From Pseudomonadota bacterium (GTDB lineage: Bacteria; Pseudomonadota; Alphaproteobacteria; Rhodospirillales; Magnetospirillaceae): a stretch of DNA of 64,000 bases. The notes beneath the pieces were generated by a model. The model did no database searches and had not been told where the DNA came from. It saw only the letters and a list, made by a program, of their open reading frames with translations. The position numbers and the translations under genes were made by a program. The stretch's first letter is position 1. Each line of letters starts with the position of its first letter. The DNA lies in the NCBI GenBank assembly GCA_021793155.1, contig JAJYTF010000006.1:124001-188000 (forward strand), in the 5' to 3' direction. This document shows positions 17,091 to 25,069 of this stretch, piece after piece.

Positions 17091-18083
17091 ATGTTTCTGT
17101 ACCGCGCCGCTCCCACCCTTTCGCCGGTGGAATACATGGTGCGCAGCCACCGGCTGCGATGGCCAGAGCTGCTGCCCTGGCTGGCGATATTGGCGGCCTT
17201 CTTCGCCTTTCCGTCCTACCTGGCACTTGGCGCCCAGGTTATGATCATGGTGCTGTTCGCCCTCTCACTGGACCTGGTGCTTGGGTATGCGGGGATCGTC
17301 ACCCTGGGGCACTCCGCCTTTTTCGGCGTCGGCGCCTATACCGCAGGCATCCTGGCGGCACACGGCTGGGGAGAGCCGATTTCCGGGCTGGTGGTGGGGG
17401 GCGCGGTGGCCGGTGCCGTCGGCCTGGTCACCGGCCTGATCATTCTGCGTACGCGTGGCCTGACCCTGCTGATGCTGACGCTGGCCGTCGTGTCCATGCT
17501 CGGCGAGGCGGCGAACAAGGCGGGCTGGCTGACCGGAGGTGCCGACGGCCTGCAGGGCATCACACTCGATCCGCTGCTCGGCCTGTTCCACTTCGACCTT
17601 TTCGGCCGCACCGCCTATGTCTATTGCGCACTGGTGCTTCTGGCTGGCTGGATGTTTGTCCGACGGCTGGTTCATGCCCCGTTCGGCCGCTCGTTGACCG
17701 GCATGCGGGAGAACACGGCCCGCATGCATGCCATCGGTGCACCGGTTCGCCAGAGGCTGGTCACCGTTTATGCCATCGCCGCGGCTCTGGCTGGGGTGGC
17801 GGGGGCGCTGCAGGCACAGACCACCCAGTTCGTCGGGCTGAACGTGTTGAGCTTCGAACTGTCGGGCGCCGTCCTCATCATGCTGATCTTCGGGGGTGTC
17901 GGGCGGCTGTACGGAGCCTTCGTCGGAGCTCCGATTTATATGGTCGCGCAGGATGCCCTGTCGCGCCTCGATCCGGAATACTGGTTCTTCTGGGTCGGAC
18001 TTCTGCTGGTGGTGACGGTGATGTTCGCCCGCGGCGGTATCCTCGGTGTGGTCGACCAGATCCGACGGAAGGTGATGCGATGA
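17091..18083 (+). CDS. livM: ABC transporter permease, LivM family
   Basis: 330 residues from ATG 17091; the reading frame is open further upstream but that part overlaps livH. Multiple membrane helices. The LivM signature is LGYAGIVTLGHSAFFGVGAY, followed by GLTLLMLTLAVVSML and LSGAVLIMLIFGGVGRLYGA. Forms the second half of the channel. Its stop overlaps the next ATG (ATGA). Confidence 0.92.
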   Translation: MFLYRAAPTLSPVEYMVRSHRLRWPELLPWLAILAAFFAFPSYLALGAQVMIMVLFALSLDLVLGYAGIVTLGHSAFFGVGAYTAGILAAHGWGEPISGLVVGGAVAGAVGLVTGLIILRTRGLTLLMLTLAVVSMLGEAANKAGWLTGGADGLQGITLDPLLGLFHFDLFGRTAYVYCALVLLAGWMFVRRLVHAPFGRSLTGMRENTARMHAIGAPVRQRLVTVYAIAAALAGVAGALQAQTTQFVGLNVLSFELSGAVLIMLIFGGVGRLYGAFVGAPIYMVAQDALSRLDPEYWFFWVGLLLVVTVMFARGGILGVVDQIRRKVMR

Positions 18084-18832
18084 CGTCCGCACTGGAAACC
18101 CGGGGCTTGAGGAAAAGCTTCGGCGCCATGGTGGTCACCAGCGGCGTGGATTTCCGGTTGGCCCCGGGCGCACGCCATGCGCTGATCGGGCCAAACGGTG
18201 CCGGCAAGACCACCTTCATCAATCTCATCACCGGCCGGCTGACCCCTTCCGCCGGCAGCATTCATCTGGCGGGCGAGGACGTCACTGCGCTGCCCCAGTC
18301 AGCCCGGGTGAAACGGGGTTTGGGGCGCACGTTCCAGATCAACACCTTGTTCAGCAACCTGACGGTCCTGGAAAACGTCACCATGGCGGTCAGCGAGCGG
18401 TTGGGGCGCGGCGGCGACAAGTTCCGCTTCGCCGGCTCGCGGCGGGACATCGTCGAAGAAGCCTACGAACTGCTGATCCGCCTTCGCCTCGCCGAGGACG
18501 CTCTCCGGCCGGTGCGGGAGATCGCCTATGGCCGCCAGCGTCTGGTCGAGATGGCCATCGCCCTGGGGCTTAAGCCCCGGGTGCTGCTGCTGGATGAACC
18601 TGCCGCCGGAGTCCCTTCGGCCGAGACCGCCGTGATCCTTGAAGTGATGGAGGCCTTGCCGGCCGATATGGCGGTACTGATCATCGAGCACGACATGGAT
18701 CTGGTGCTCCGCTTCGCCAAGACCATCACGGTCCTGGTGCGGGGCGCTGTTCTGACCGAAGGAGCGCCGGCGGAGATCCTTGCCGATCCCCGGGTGCGTG
18801 AAATCTACCTGGGGGAGGGGCACCATGGCTGA
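18080..18832 (+). CDS. livG: ABC transporter ATP-binding protein, LivG family
   Basis: 250 residues. Walker A GPNGAGKTT (37-45), Walker B RVLLLDEPAAG, switch His in IIEHDMD. The signature segment reads IAYGRQRLVEMA, where classical LivG has YGQQR; this variant with LDEPAAGVP is, as far as I recall, common in importers of aromatic or organic acids. ATG overlaps the livM stop, and its end overlaps livF by 8 bases. Confidence 0.92.
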   Translation: MTSALETRGLRKSFGAMVVTSGVDFRLAPGARHALIGPNGAGKTTFINLITGRLTPSAGSIHLAGEDVTALPQSARVKRGLGRTFQINTLFSNLTVLENVTMAVSERLGRGGDKFRFAGSRRDIVEEAYELLIRLRLAEDALRPVREIAYGRQRLVEMAIALGLKPRVLLLDEPAAGVPSAETAVILEVMEALPADMAVLIIEHDMDLVLRFAKTITVLVRGAVLTEGAPAEILADPRVREIYLGEGHHG

Positions 18833-19544
18833 CTGCCTGGCTCTGGCCGGTGTCTCGGCCGGTTACGCCGAGACCGTGGCCTTGGAAGACGTGAGCCTTT
18901 CCGTGCCCGAGGGCGGGACGCTGGCGATCCTGGGGCGGAACGGCGTCGGGAAGACCACGCTGCTGGCCACGGTGATGGGCCACACCACCCTTCACCGCGG
19001 CGAGATTACGTTCTGTGGCCGCCCCATCGGCAAAGCGCCGATCCATCGCCGTGCCCGCGCCGGTATCGGCTACGTTCCGCAGGAGCGTGAGATCTTTCCC
19101 TCCCTTACCGTCGAGGAAAATCTGCTGATCGCCCGGCGCCGGGGCGACTGGACGCTGGAGCGCGTGTACGGCCTGTTCCCCAATCTCAAGGAACGTTGCC
19201 GCAACATGGGAACCCATTTGTCCGGGGGCGAGCAGCAGATGCTTGCGGTCGGTCGCGCGCTGATGGGCAATCCACGGCTTCTGCTGATGGACGAGCCCCT
19301 CGAGGGCTTGGCCCCGGTGATCGTCGATATGCTGATGGCGGCCTTCCGGCGGTTGCGCCAGGATGAGGGACTGACCATCGTTCTGGTCGAGCAGCATGCG
19401 CGGATCGCCCTCGATTTCGCTGATGCGGCCATTGTCCTGGACCGCGGCCGGATCGTCTACAACGGACCCAGCGCTACCCTCAAGGGGGATCCCGAACGGC
19501 TGGCGCGGCTGTTCGGCGTGGCCGCTAAGGCGGCCAGCGCCTGA
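18825..19544 (+). CDS. livF: ABC transporter ATP-binding protein, LivF family
   Basis: 239 residues from ATG 18825, after GGGGGAGGGG. Walker A GRNGVGKTT, LivF-typical GYVPQEREIFPSLTVEENL, signature HLSGGEQQMLAVGRAL, Walker B LLLMDEPLEGLAP. Pairs with LivG as the ATPase heterodimer. Last gene of the importer operon and of the operator-controlled regulon; 93 bases follow before an unrelated gene. Confidence 0.93.
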   Translation: MADCLALAGVSAGYAETVALEDVSLSVPEGGTLAILGRNGVGKTTLLATVMGHTTLHRGEITFCGRPIGKAPIHRRARAGIGYVPQEREIFPSLTVEENLLIARRRGDWTLERVYGLFPNLKERCRNMGTHLSGGEQQMLAVGRALMGNPRLLLMDEPLEGLAPVIVDMLMAAFRRLRQDEGLTIVLVEQHARIALDFADAAIVLDRGRIVYNGPSATLKGDPERLARLFGVAAKAASA

Positions 19545-19637
19545 TACCGGAGACGAGGAAACCCACCGATACGCTGCCCTTGATTTGCCTCCATTGCCGG
19601 CTAAATCTTGCTCCGACCGGCCAACGGAGAAGGACAG

Positions 19638-20423
19638 ATGACTCCCCAGGAGAAGGATCTTATTCAGAGCGTTTTCGATCGGCTTTCGCGCTCGGGCGTG
19701 GGCCAGAAGGACGTGGAGGCCGAGGCGTTCATCCGCGAGAACATCCAGCGCAATCCGGATGCGGCCTATGGTCTCGTGCAGGCGGTGATCATGCAGGAAA
19801 TGGGTCTCAACCAGGCGACGCAGCGCATCAGCGAGCTGCAGCGCCAGGTGGATGAGGCGCGCGCCGGCCATGCGCAGCAGGGCGGCGGCAGCTTCCTTGG
19901 CGGCGCCGGGCCATGGGGTGGCGGGTCCGTTCCGCGCTCGGGGCAGGGCGCTCCCTACGCGCCCCCTCCGCAAGCGCCGTCCCCGGTTTGGAGCCAGCCG
20001 CAGGCCGCACCCGCTTACGCGCCGCCGTCGGCCGCAGCGGCGGGGCCCTGGACTCAGCAGCCTTCGGCAGCCGGCGGTTTTCTGCGTAACGCCGCGACCA
20101 TGGCGGCCGGCGTCGCCGGCGGCACGTTGATCGCCGAGGGCCTCAGCAGCCTGTTCGGCGGACGCCATATGGGCGGCGGGTTCGGCGGGTTTGGCGGTGG
20201 TCTGGGCGGCGGCAGCCCGTGGGGTGCCACGCCCAACGAAACGGTCGAGAACGTCACCGTCAACAACTACTACGGCGACCAAGGCGGCCGCGACGACCGG
20301 CAGGACTACGCCCAGGACGACGGCCAGCAGGATGCCGGCCAGCAGGATGCCGGCTACCAGGACGCGTCCTACGACGACACCTCCTATGACGACGGCGGTT
20401 TCGACGACGGCACGAATATTTAG
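19638..20423 (+). CDS. DUF2076 family protein
   Basis: 261 residues from ATG 19638, preceded by GAGAAGGA. The first about 75 residues (MTPQEKDLIQSVFDRLSR onward, with a coiled helix ending LQRQVDEA) fit DUF2076. A Pro/Ala/Gln-rich linker (about 95-150) leads to a Gly-rich, weakly hydrophobic patch (about 150-200) and a very acidic Asp/Gln/Tyr tail with short repeats (a 15-base unit GGCCAGCAGGATGCC is tandemly duplicated near 20328). Function unknown; members are proposed to be envelope-associated. Not evidently part of the importer operon. Confidence 0.8.
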   Translation: MTPQEKDLIQSVFDRLSRSGVGQKDVEAEAFIRENIQRNPDAAYGLVQAVIMQEMGLNQATQRISELQRQVDEARAGHAQQGGGSFLGGAGPWGGGSVPRSGQGAPYAPPPQAPSPVWSQPQAAPAYAPPSAAAAGPWTQQPSAAGGFLRNAATMAAGVAGGTLIAEGLSSLFGGRHMGGGFGGFGGGLGGGSPWGATPNETVENVTVNNYYGDQGGRDDRQDYAQDDGQQDAGQQDAGYQDASYDDTSYDDGGFDDGTNI

Positions 20424-20535
20424 GGTCGGCTGGATGGTGATGCAGATAATCTGCACCACGAACTAAGCTCTTGGATTTGCCCTCGCCGGGCGCGCGCCTC
20501 CGCGCGCTTGGCTACGGGCTCAACGGCCGCTGGTC

Positions 20536-20565
20536 GCAACCTGCGTCATATTTGACGCAGGTTGC
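20536..20565. terminator. Strong hairpin between the DUF2076 gene and bioB
   Basis: GCAACCTGCGTCA (20536-20548) and TGACGCAGGTTGC (20553-20565) form a perfect 13-bp stem with loop TATT. It lies between convergent genes and could terminate both, although no long T-run follows on either side. Confidence 0.55.
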
Positions 20566-20578
20566 TAGAAGGCGACGG

Positions 20579-20656
20579 CGTCACTGCGAGCGGAGTGAGG
20601 CAGTCCAGGCGGGCCACGGCACGGCTCTGGATTGCGGCGTTACACTCGCAATGACG
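20579..20656. repeat. Palindromic repeat element (CGTCACTGCGAG ... CTCGCAATGACG)
   Basis: Outer arms CGTCACTGCGAG (20579-20590) and CTCGCAATGACG (20645-20656) pair with one mismatch. Inner parts GCAGTCCAGG and CTGGATTGC also pair partly. The layout matches the widespread CGTCATTGCGAGC... / ...CTCGCAATGACG repeat of many alphaproteobacteria. Related sequence occurs inside-out at 58457-58516. Together with the preceding hairpin it fills most of the 259-base gene-free stretch 20424-20682. Confidence 0.65.
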
Positions 20657-20682
20657 GTAGCCTGAGGGCGTCGGCCTTGCGC

Positions 20683-21690
20683 TCAAACCCCTTCCGGCTT
20701 CAGCCCCAGGCGCCCGAAGAGCGAGCGGTCGCTGTCGGGCGAAGGGTTGCCTGCCGTCAGTAGCCGCTCGCCGCAGAACATGGAATTGGCGCCGGCGAAA
20801 AAACACAACGCCTGCATCTCATCGCTCATCGCCTGGCGACCGGCCGACAGACGGACATAGGACTCCGGCATGACAATGCGGGCGACGGCGATGGTGCGGA
20901 CGAAGTCGAAGGGGTCGGTGTCCTCGACACCCTCCAGCGGCGTTCCCGGGATCTTGATCAGCAGGTTGATCGGCACGCTTTCCGGATGCTTGTCCAGGTT
21001 GGCCAGCGTCTGCAGCATGCGGGCGCGGTCATCCTTTTTCTCACCCATCCCGACGATCCCGCCACAGCATACCTTCATCCCGGCATCGCGCACATGGGCC
21101 AGGGTATCCAGCCGGTCCTCGAAGGTCCGGGTGGTGATGATCTCGTCGTAATGCTCAGGCGAGGTGTCGATGTTGTGGTTGTAGTAGTCGAGTCCCGCGC
21201 CTTTCAACTGTCTGGCCTGTTCGGCATTCAGCAGGCCCAGGCTGGCGCAGGTCTCCATGCCCAGGGCCTTGACGCCTTCGACCATGCGCAGCACCAGATC
21301 GAAATCCTTGCCTGGCCCCCGCCAGGCGGCACCCATGCAGAAACGGCTGGCTCCCGATTCCTTGGCGGCGCGGGCGGCGGCCAGCACAGTTTCGACCTCG
21401 AGCAGGTCTTCCTTCGGCAGGCCGGTGTCGTAATGGGCGCTTTGCGGACAGTATTTGCAGTCCTCGGGGCATTTACCGGTCTTGATCGACAGCAGGCGGC
21501 TGATCTGGATCCGGTTCGGATCGAAATTGCGCCGATGTACGGAGGCGGCATGGAACAGCAGATCGTTGAAGGGCAGGGCGAACAGTGCCTCGATCTCCTC
21601 GACGGCCCAGTCGTGGCGCATTTGGTCGGCGCAGGCCGGAGACGAGGGCGTTGTGCCGGAATTGGTATTGCTATTGGCGAGAACGTTCAT
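20683..21690 (-). CDS. bioB: Biotin synthase
   Basis: 335 residues. Radical SAM enzyme converting dethiobiotin to biotin. The SAM-cluster motif CPEDCKYC gives C74, C78 and C81. Other family segments are present: [33 protein letters not shown] and the conserved SAGR. An about 25-residue Asn/Ser/Thr-rich N-terminal extension precedes the core. Divergent from the bioF-bioA operon with a 218-base shared spacer, so the two units are probably co-regulated, but I could not identify a BioR- or BirA-type operator with confidence. Confidence 0.97.
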   Translation of the reverse strand: MNVLANSNTNSGTTPSSPACADQMRHDWAVEEIEALFALPFNDLLFHAASVHRRNFDPNRIQISRLLSIKTGKCPEDCKYCPQSAHYDTGLPKEDLLEVETVLAAARAAKESGASRFCMGAAWRGPGKDFDLVLRMVEGVKALGMETCASLGLLNAEQARQLKGAGLDYYNHNIDTSPEHYDEIITTRTFEDRLDTLAHVRDAGMKVCCGGIVGMGEKKDDRARMLQTLANLDKHPESVPINLLIKIPGTPLEGVEDTDPFDFVRTIAVARIVMPESYVRLSAGRQAMSDEMQALCFFAGANSMFCGERLLTAGNPSPDSDRSLFGRLGLKPEGV

Positions 21691-21908
21691 GAGCCATGGC
21701 TCTCCCTGAAAAGCCCCGGAGCGGCTTCGCCTTCGTTTGAAGGCGGATGCCGCGACAAGCCCGCGCGCCTGGCGCGCAATCGTTGCGGTTTGCCGGCGAA
21801 GCCGGCAGGGCGGCGCCTGAGCGACGCGGTCGGGACGACCGCGAAACCGTTACAGAGGCTGAATACCACCTTTACATCCCCGAAAAAAACCCTTTAGAAC
21901 GCCCCATC
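21691..21908. promoter_or_regulatory. Divergent bioB/bioF spacer
   Basis: 218 bases between divergent biotin genes, so both promoters should lie here. It contains a perfect small hairpin TGCCGGC-GAA-GCCGGCA (21791-21807) and other GC-rich dyads, then an AT-richer stretch around 21860-21895 that is the best place for the bioF promoter. No operator was confidently recognised. Confidence 0.4.
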
Positions 21909-23090
21909 ATGCTTGACTTCGATGAGCGCTGGCGCCGTTGCCTGGAGCAACTCGATGCGGACGGCCGCCGCCGCCGGCTGCGCACGGCCGCCCGCCTGGC
22001 GGGCGGCCGGATCGATCTGGCCGGGCGTTCGCTGGTGGATTTTTCCTCCAACGACTATCTGGGGCTGTCCCACCATCCCGAACTGATTCGCCGCACCGCG
22101 CTGTTCGCCGAGCGCTGGGGGGCCGGCTCCGGTGCCTCGCGCCTGGTGTGCGGCAATCTGCCGCCATTCACTGACGTGGAAGCCAAGCTCGCCCAAGGCA
22201 AGGGGGCCCCAGCGGCGCTGGTGTTCGTTTCCGGCTTCCAGGCCAATGCCTCGATCCTGCCGGCGCTGTTCGATTCCCGGGTCCTGGGAGCGGAGCCACT
22301 GGTCTATTGCGACAGGCTGAACCATGCCAGCCTGATCCATGGCTGCCAAGCCGCGGGCGTGCGGCAGATCCGCTTCCGGCACAACGACCTCGGCCATCTG
22401 GAACAGCTTCTGGCCGCCCCCAATCCCGGCGGACGGCCGCGGTTCATCGTCACCGAGACGGTGTTCAGCATGGACGGAGACCGTGCCGACATTGCCGGCC
22501 TGGCGGCGCTGGCGGAACGCCATGGGGCATTCCTTTATCTAGACGAAGCCCACGCCACCGGCGTGCTGGGCGAGGGCGGTTTCGGCCTGGCCAGAGGCCT
22601 GGCCGGGCCGCGCTGCCTGGTCATGGGGACCTTCAGCAAGGCGCTGGGCGGCTTCGGCGCTTACGCCGCCTGCGGTGCCCTGCTGCGCGACTACCTGGTC
22701 AACCGCTGCGGCGGGCTGATCTACGCCACCGCCTTGCCTCCCGCCGTGCTGGGGGCGATGGACGCCGCCTTGGATCTGGTGCCGACGCTGGACGCCGAGC
22801 GGGCCCGGCTTGCCGCCCATGGCGATCGCCTGCGCGCAGCCATGGCCGAGGCCGGGCTCGACACCGGCGCCTCGTCGACGCAGATCGTTCCGGTCTTCCT
22901 CGGCGATGAGGCACGGGCGCTGGCCGTGGCCTCCGCGCTTGAAGCGGAAGGTCTGCTTGGCGTGGCCATCCGGCCGCCGACCGTCCCCGCCGGTACCAGT
23001 CGCATCCGATTCGCGCTTTCCGCCCGGCACAGCGAAGAAGATGTGGACCGGCTGATCGAAACACTGGTTCGAGTGGTGAGGAAGCCGTGA
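21909..23090 (+). CDS. bioF: 8-amino-7-oxononanoate synthase
   Basis: 393 residues from ATG 21909 (frame open upstream, but homology begins here). PLP enzyme condensing pimeloyl-ACP/CoA with L-alanine. Motifs: DFSSNDYLGL near residue 45, GSGASRLVCGN, the TETVFSMDGD region and the PLP lysine K244 in TFSKALGGFG. First gene of a five-gene biotin operon. Its stop overlaps the next start (GTGA). Confidence 0.96.
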   Translation: MLDFDERWRRCLEQLDADGRRRRLRTAARLAGGRIDLAGRSLVDFSSNDYLGLSHHPELIRRTALFAERWGAGSGASRLVCGNLPPFTDVEAKLAQGKGAPAALVFVSGFQANASILPALFDSRVLGAEPLVYCDRLNHASLIHGCQAAGVRQIRFRHNDLGHLEQLLAAPNPGGRPRFIVTETVFSMDGDRADIAGLAALAERHGAFLYLDEAHATGVLGEGGFGLARGLAGPRCLVMGTFSKALGGFGAYAACGALLRDYLVNRCGGLIYATALPPAVLGAMDAALDLVPTLDAERARLAAHGDRLRAAMAEAGLDTGASSTQIVPVFLGDEARALAVASALEAEGLLGVAIRPPTVPAGTSRIRFALSARHSEEDVDRLIETLVRVVRKP

Positions 23091-23704
23091 AACCGATCCT
23101 TTTGCTGGTGCATGGCTGGGGGTTCGACGCCTCGTTCTGGTCACCCTTGCGCGATTGCCTGGACGATGTCGAGGCTATCGCCTGGGATCTCGGCTATCGG
23201 GGCAAGTCCGCCTTCCCGCCGCCGCCCGCCGGGCGGCGGGTGATCGCCGTTGGCCATTCCTTCGGCCTCTTGTGGCTGCTGTGCCGGCGGCCGGTCGACT
23301 GGCACCGGCTGGTGTCGATCAACGGCTTCGCCCGCTTCACCCGCCGCCCCGATTTCCCCGGCGGCGTCGCGCCCCGCCTGCTCGAACGGATGGTCGCCCG
23401 CTTCGCCGATGCGCCGGCCGAGGTGTTCGCCGATTTCATGGGGCGCTGCGGGGTCGATGCCCCGCCGCCTCCGATCCTGAACGGCGGGGCGTTGCGCGAC
23501 GGCCTGGAAGCGCTGGCCCACTGGGATGGGCGGCCGGCGACGGTCGATCTCGCGGTGGCCGGCCGCGCTGATCCTATCGCGCCACCTTCTCTTACCGAGG
23601 CATCCTTTGCCGGGGCGCCCATCGAGTGGCACCCTGGAGGACACCTGCTGCCGCAACAGGACCCCGCCTGGTGTGCGGCGTGGCTGCGGACTTTGTTGGA
23701 TTAG
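23087..23704 (+). CDS. Alpha/beta hydrolase, probable pimeloyl-ACP methyl ester esterase (BioH/BioG role)
   Basis: 205 residues, GTG start overlapping the bioF stop. Alpha/beta hydrolase with oxyanion HGWG (9-12), nucleophile S58 in GHSFG, acid D162 in GRADP and H186 in GGHLLP. Location between bioF and bioC makes it the likely enzyme that removes the methyl group added by BioC once the pimeloyl chain is built. It is shorter than E. coli BioH (about 256 residues) and nearer the size of BioG-type esterases, so I leave the symbol open. Confidence 0.8.
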   Translation: MKPILLLVHGWGFDASFWSPLRDCLDDVEAIAWDLGYRGKSAFPPPPAGRRVIAVGHSFGLLWLLCRRPVDWHRLVSINGFARFTRRPDFPGGVAPRLLERMVARFADAPAEVFADFMGRCGVDAPPPPILNGGALRDGLEALAHWDGRPATVDLAVAGRADPIAPPSLTEASFAGAPIEWHPGGHLLPQQDPAWCAAWLRTLLD

Positions 23705-23711
23705 GATCGCT

Positions 23712-24467
23712 ATGACCTCGGACGAACGGAAAAATCGGATCGCCAAAGCGTTCTCGTCGCGAGCCGGCGTCTACGACGTGGCCGCGGACGTGCAATGGCT
23801 GGTGGCCAGCCGTCTGGCTGAACGGGTCGAGGGCTCCACCCTGCCCGCGGTGCGCCGCGTCCTGGAAATCGGCTGTGGCACCGGGTTTCTCAGCGCGCGC
23901 CTGGACGGCGCGTTCCCGGACGCCGAGCTGGTGCTCACCGATATCGCGCCATCCATGCTTGAACGGTGCCGGGCCAGGGTCGGTAACCGGCCGCGCTATC
24001 TGGTGCTGGACGGCGAACGCCCGCGGGGGCTCGATGAGCAGTTCGACCTGATCGTGTCCAGCCTGGCTTTCCAATGGTTCGTCGATCTCAGGGGCGGTCT
24101 GCGGGAGCTGAGCGGCCTGCTGGCCCCTGGCGGGCGGATGATGTTCGCCACGCTGGGGAAGAAGACCTTCCTCGAATGGCGCGAAGCCCACCGCGCCCTG
24201 GGCCTGGTTTGCGGCACTCCGCAATATCCCGGGGGCGAAGATTTCCCATGGCCCTCCGCCTTCGAACATCGCATTGACGAGGAACTGGTGCGCCAGCCCT
24301 ATGCCGATGGTCACGACTTCGTGAAAAGTCTGAAGGCGCTCGGCGCCAGTGAGCCGGCCCCCGGCTACCAGCCGTTGACCCCCGGCGCTTTCCGCCGCCT
24401 GTTGGCATCGCTCGACGGTGGGTTCGCCGCCACCTACCACGTTCTGTTCGGCGAGATCCTGGCATGA
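23712..24467 (+). CDS. bioC: Malonyl-ACP O-methyltransferase
   Basis: 251 residues from ATG 23712. Class I SAM methyltransferase with EIGCGTG (52-58) and LTDIAPSML. The BioC-typical N-terminus KNRIAKAFSSRAGVYD and LAFQWFVD are present. Methylates malonyl-ACP to start pimelate synthesis on the fatty acid machinery. The upstream esterase stop is 7 bases before the start. Stop overlaps bioD (ATGA). Confidence 0.93.
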   Translation: MTSDERKNRIAKAFSSRAGVYDVAADVQWLVASRLAERVEGSTLPAVRRVLEIGCGTGFLSARLDGAFPDAELVLTDIAPSMLERCRARVGNRPRYLVLDGERPRGLDEQFDLIVSSLAFQWFVDLRGGLRELSGLLAPGGRMMFATLGKKTFLEWREAHRALGLVCGTPQYPGGEDFPWPSAFEHRIDEELVRQPYADGHDFVKSLKALGASEPAPGYQPLTPGAFRRLLASLDGGFAATYHVLFGEILA

Positions 24468-25069
24468 CCGGCGCGTTCGTCACCGGCACCGACACCGGCA
24501 TCGGCAAGACTTGGGTATCGGCCTGGCTGGTGCGTTCCTGGCGGGCCGACTACTGGAAGCCGGTGCAGGCGGGCACGATCGAGGGATGCGATGCCGACGT
24601 GGTTCGCCAAGCCGCGCCGGGGGCGGTGATCCATCCCAGTGCGCATACCCTGCCCGAGCCGCTGTCGCCGCACGAGGCGGCGCGGCTGGCCGGCGTGACC
24701 ATCAGCATCGAGGATTTCACTCTGCCGCCAACCGGACAGCCACTGGTGGTGGAAGGTGCCGGTGGTGTCATGGTCCCGCTCAACGACAAGGACCTGATGG
24801 TGGAGCTGATGGCGCGGCTGGAGTTGCCCGTGGTGGTCGTGGCCCGCAGCGGGTTGGGAACCATCAACCACACGCTCCTGACCCTCGAAGCCTTGCGCCG
24901 TCGCGGTATCGAGCCCGCCGGCGTTATCCTGTGCGGCCCGCCCAATCCGGCCAACCGCCGAGCTATCGAGCACTTCGGCCGGGTCGCAGTGGTCGGCGAA
25001 CTGCCGCCGCTGGGCGGGCTAGCCGATCTGGCCGCCTATCCGGCCCTGCCGTGGAGACCGTGGCAATGA
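24464..25069 (+). CDS. bioD: Dethiobiotin synthetase
   Basis: 201 residues. P-loop GTDTGIGKT (8-16), substrate segment YWKPVQAG and VVEGAGGVMVPL, then VVVARSGLGTINHTLLT, all BioD features. Uses ATP and CO2 to close the ureido ring of 7,8-diaminononanoate. Overlaps bioC and bioA by ATGA at both ends. Confidence 0.95.
   Translation: MTGAFVTGTDTGIGKTWVSAWLVRSWRADYWKPVQAGTIEGCDADVVRQAAPGAVIHPSAHTLPEPLSPHEAARLAGVTISIEDFTLPPTGQPLVVEGAGGVMVPLNDKDLMVELMARLELPVVVVARSGLGTINHTLLTLEALRRRGIEPAGVILCGPPNPANRRAIEHFGRVAVVGELPPLGGLADLAAYPALPWRPWQ

Noticed and set aside
14971-19544. Leucine/isoleucine/valine importer in the strict sense
   Set aside because: The family is right, but the shared operator with a CoA ligase and the LivG signature variant point to an organic acid substrate; the liv symbols denote family only.
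18726-20459. 577-residue minus-strand open frame
   Set aside because: Shadow of livF and the DUF2076 gene; low-complexity sequence only.
21691-21908. BioR operator (TTATMKATAA) between bioB and bioF
   Set aside because: I did not find a convincing match in the spacer; the TTTATCTAG at about 22535 is inside the bioF coding sequence.
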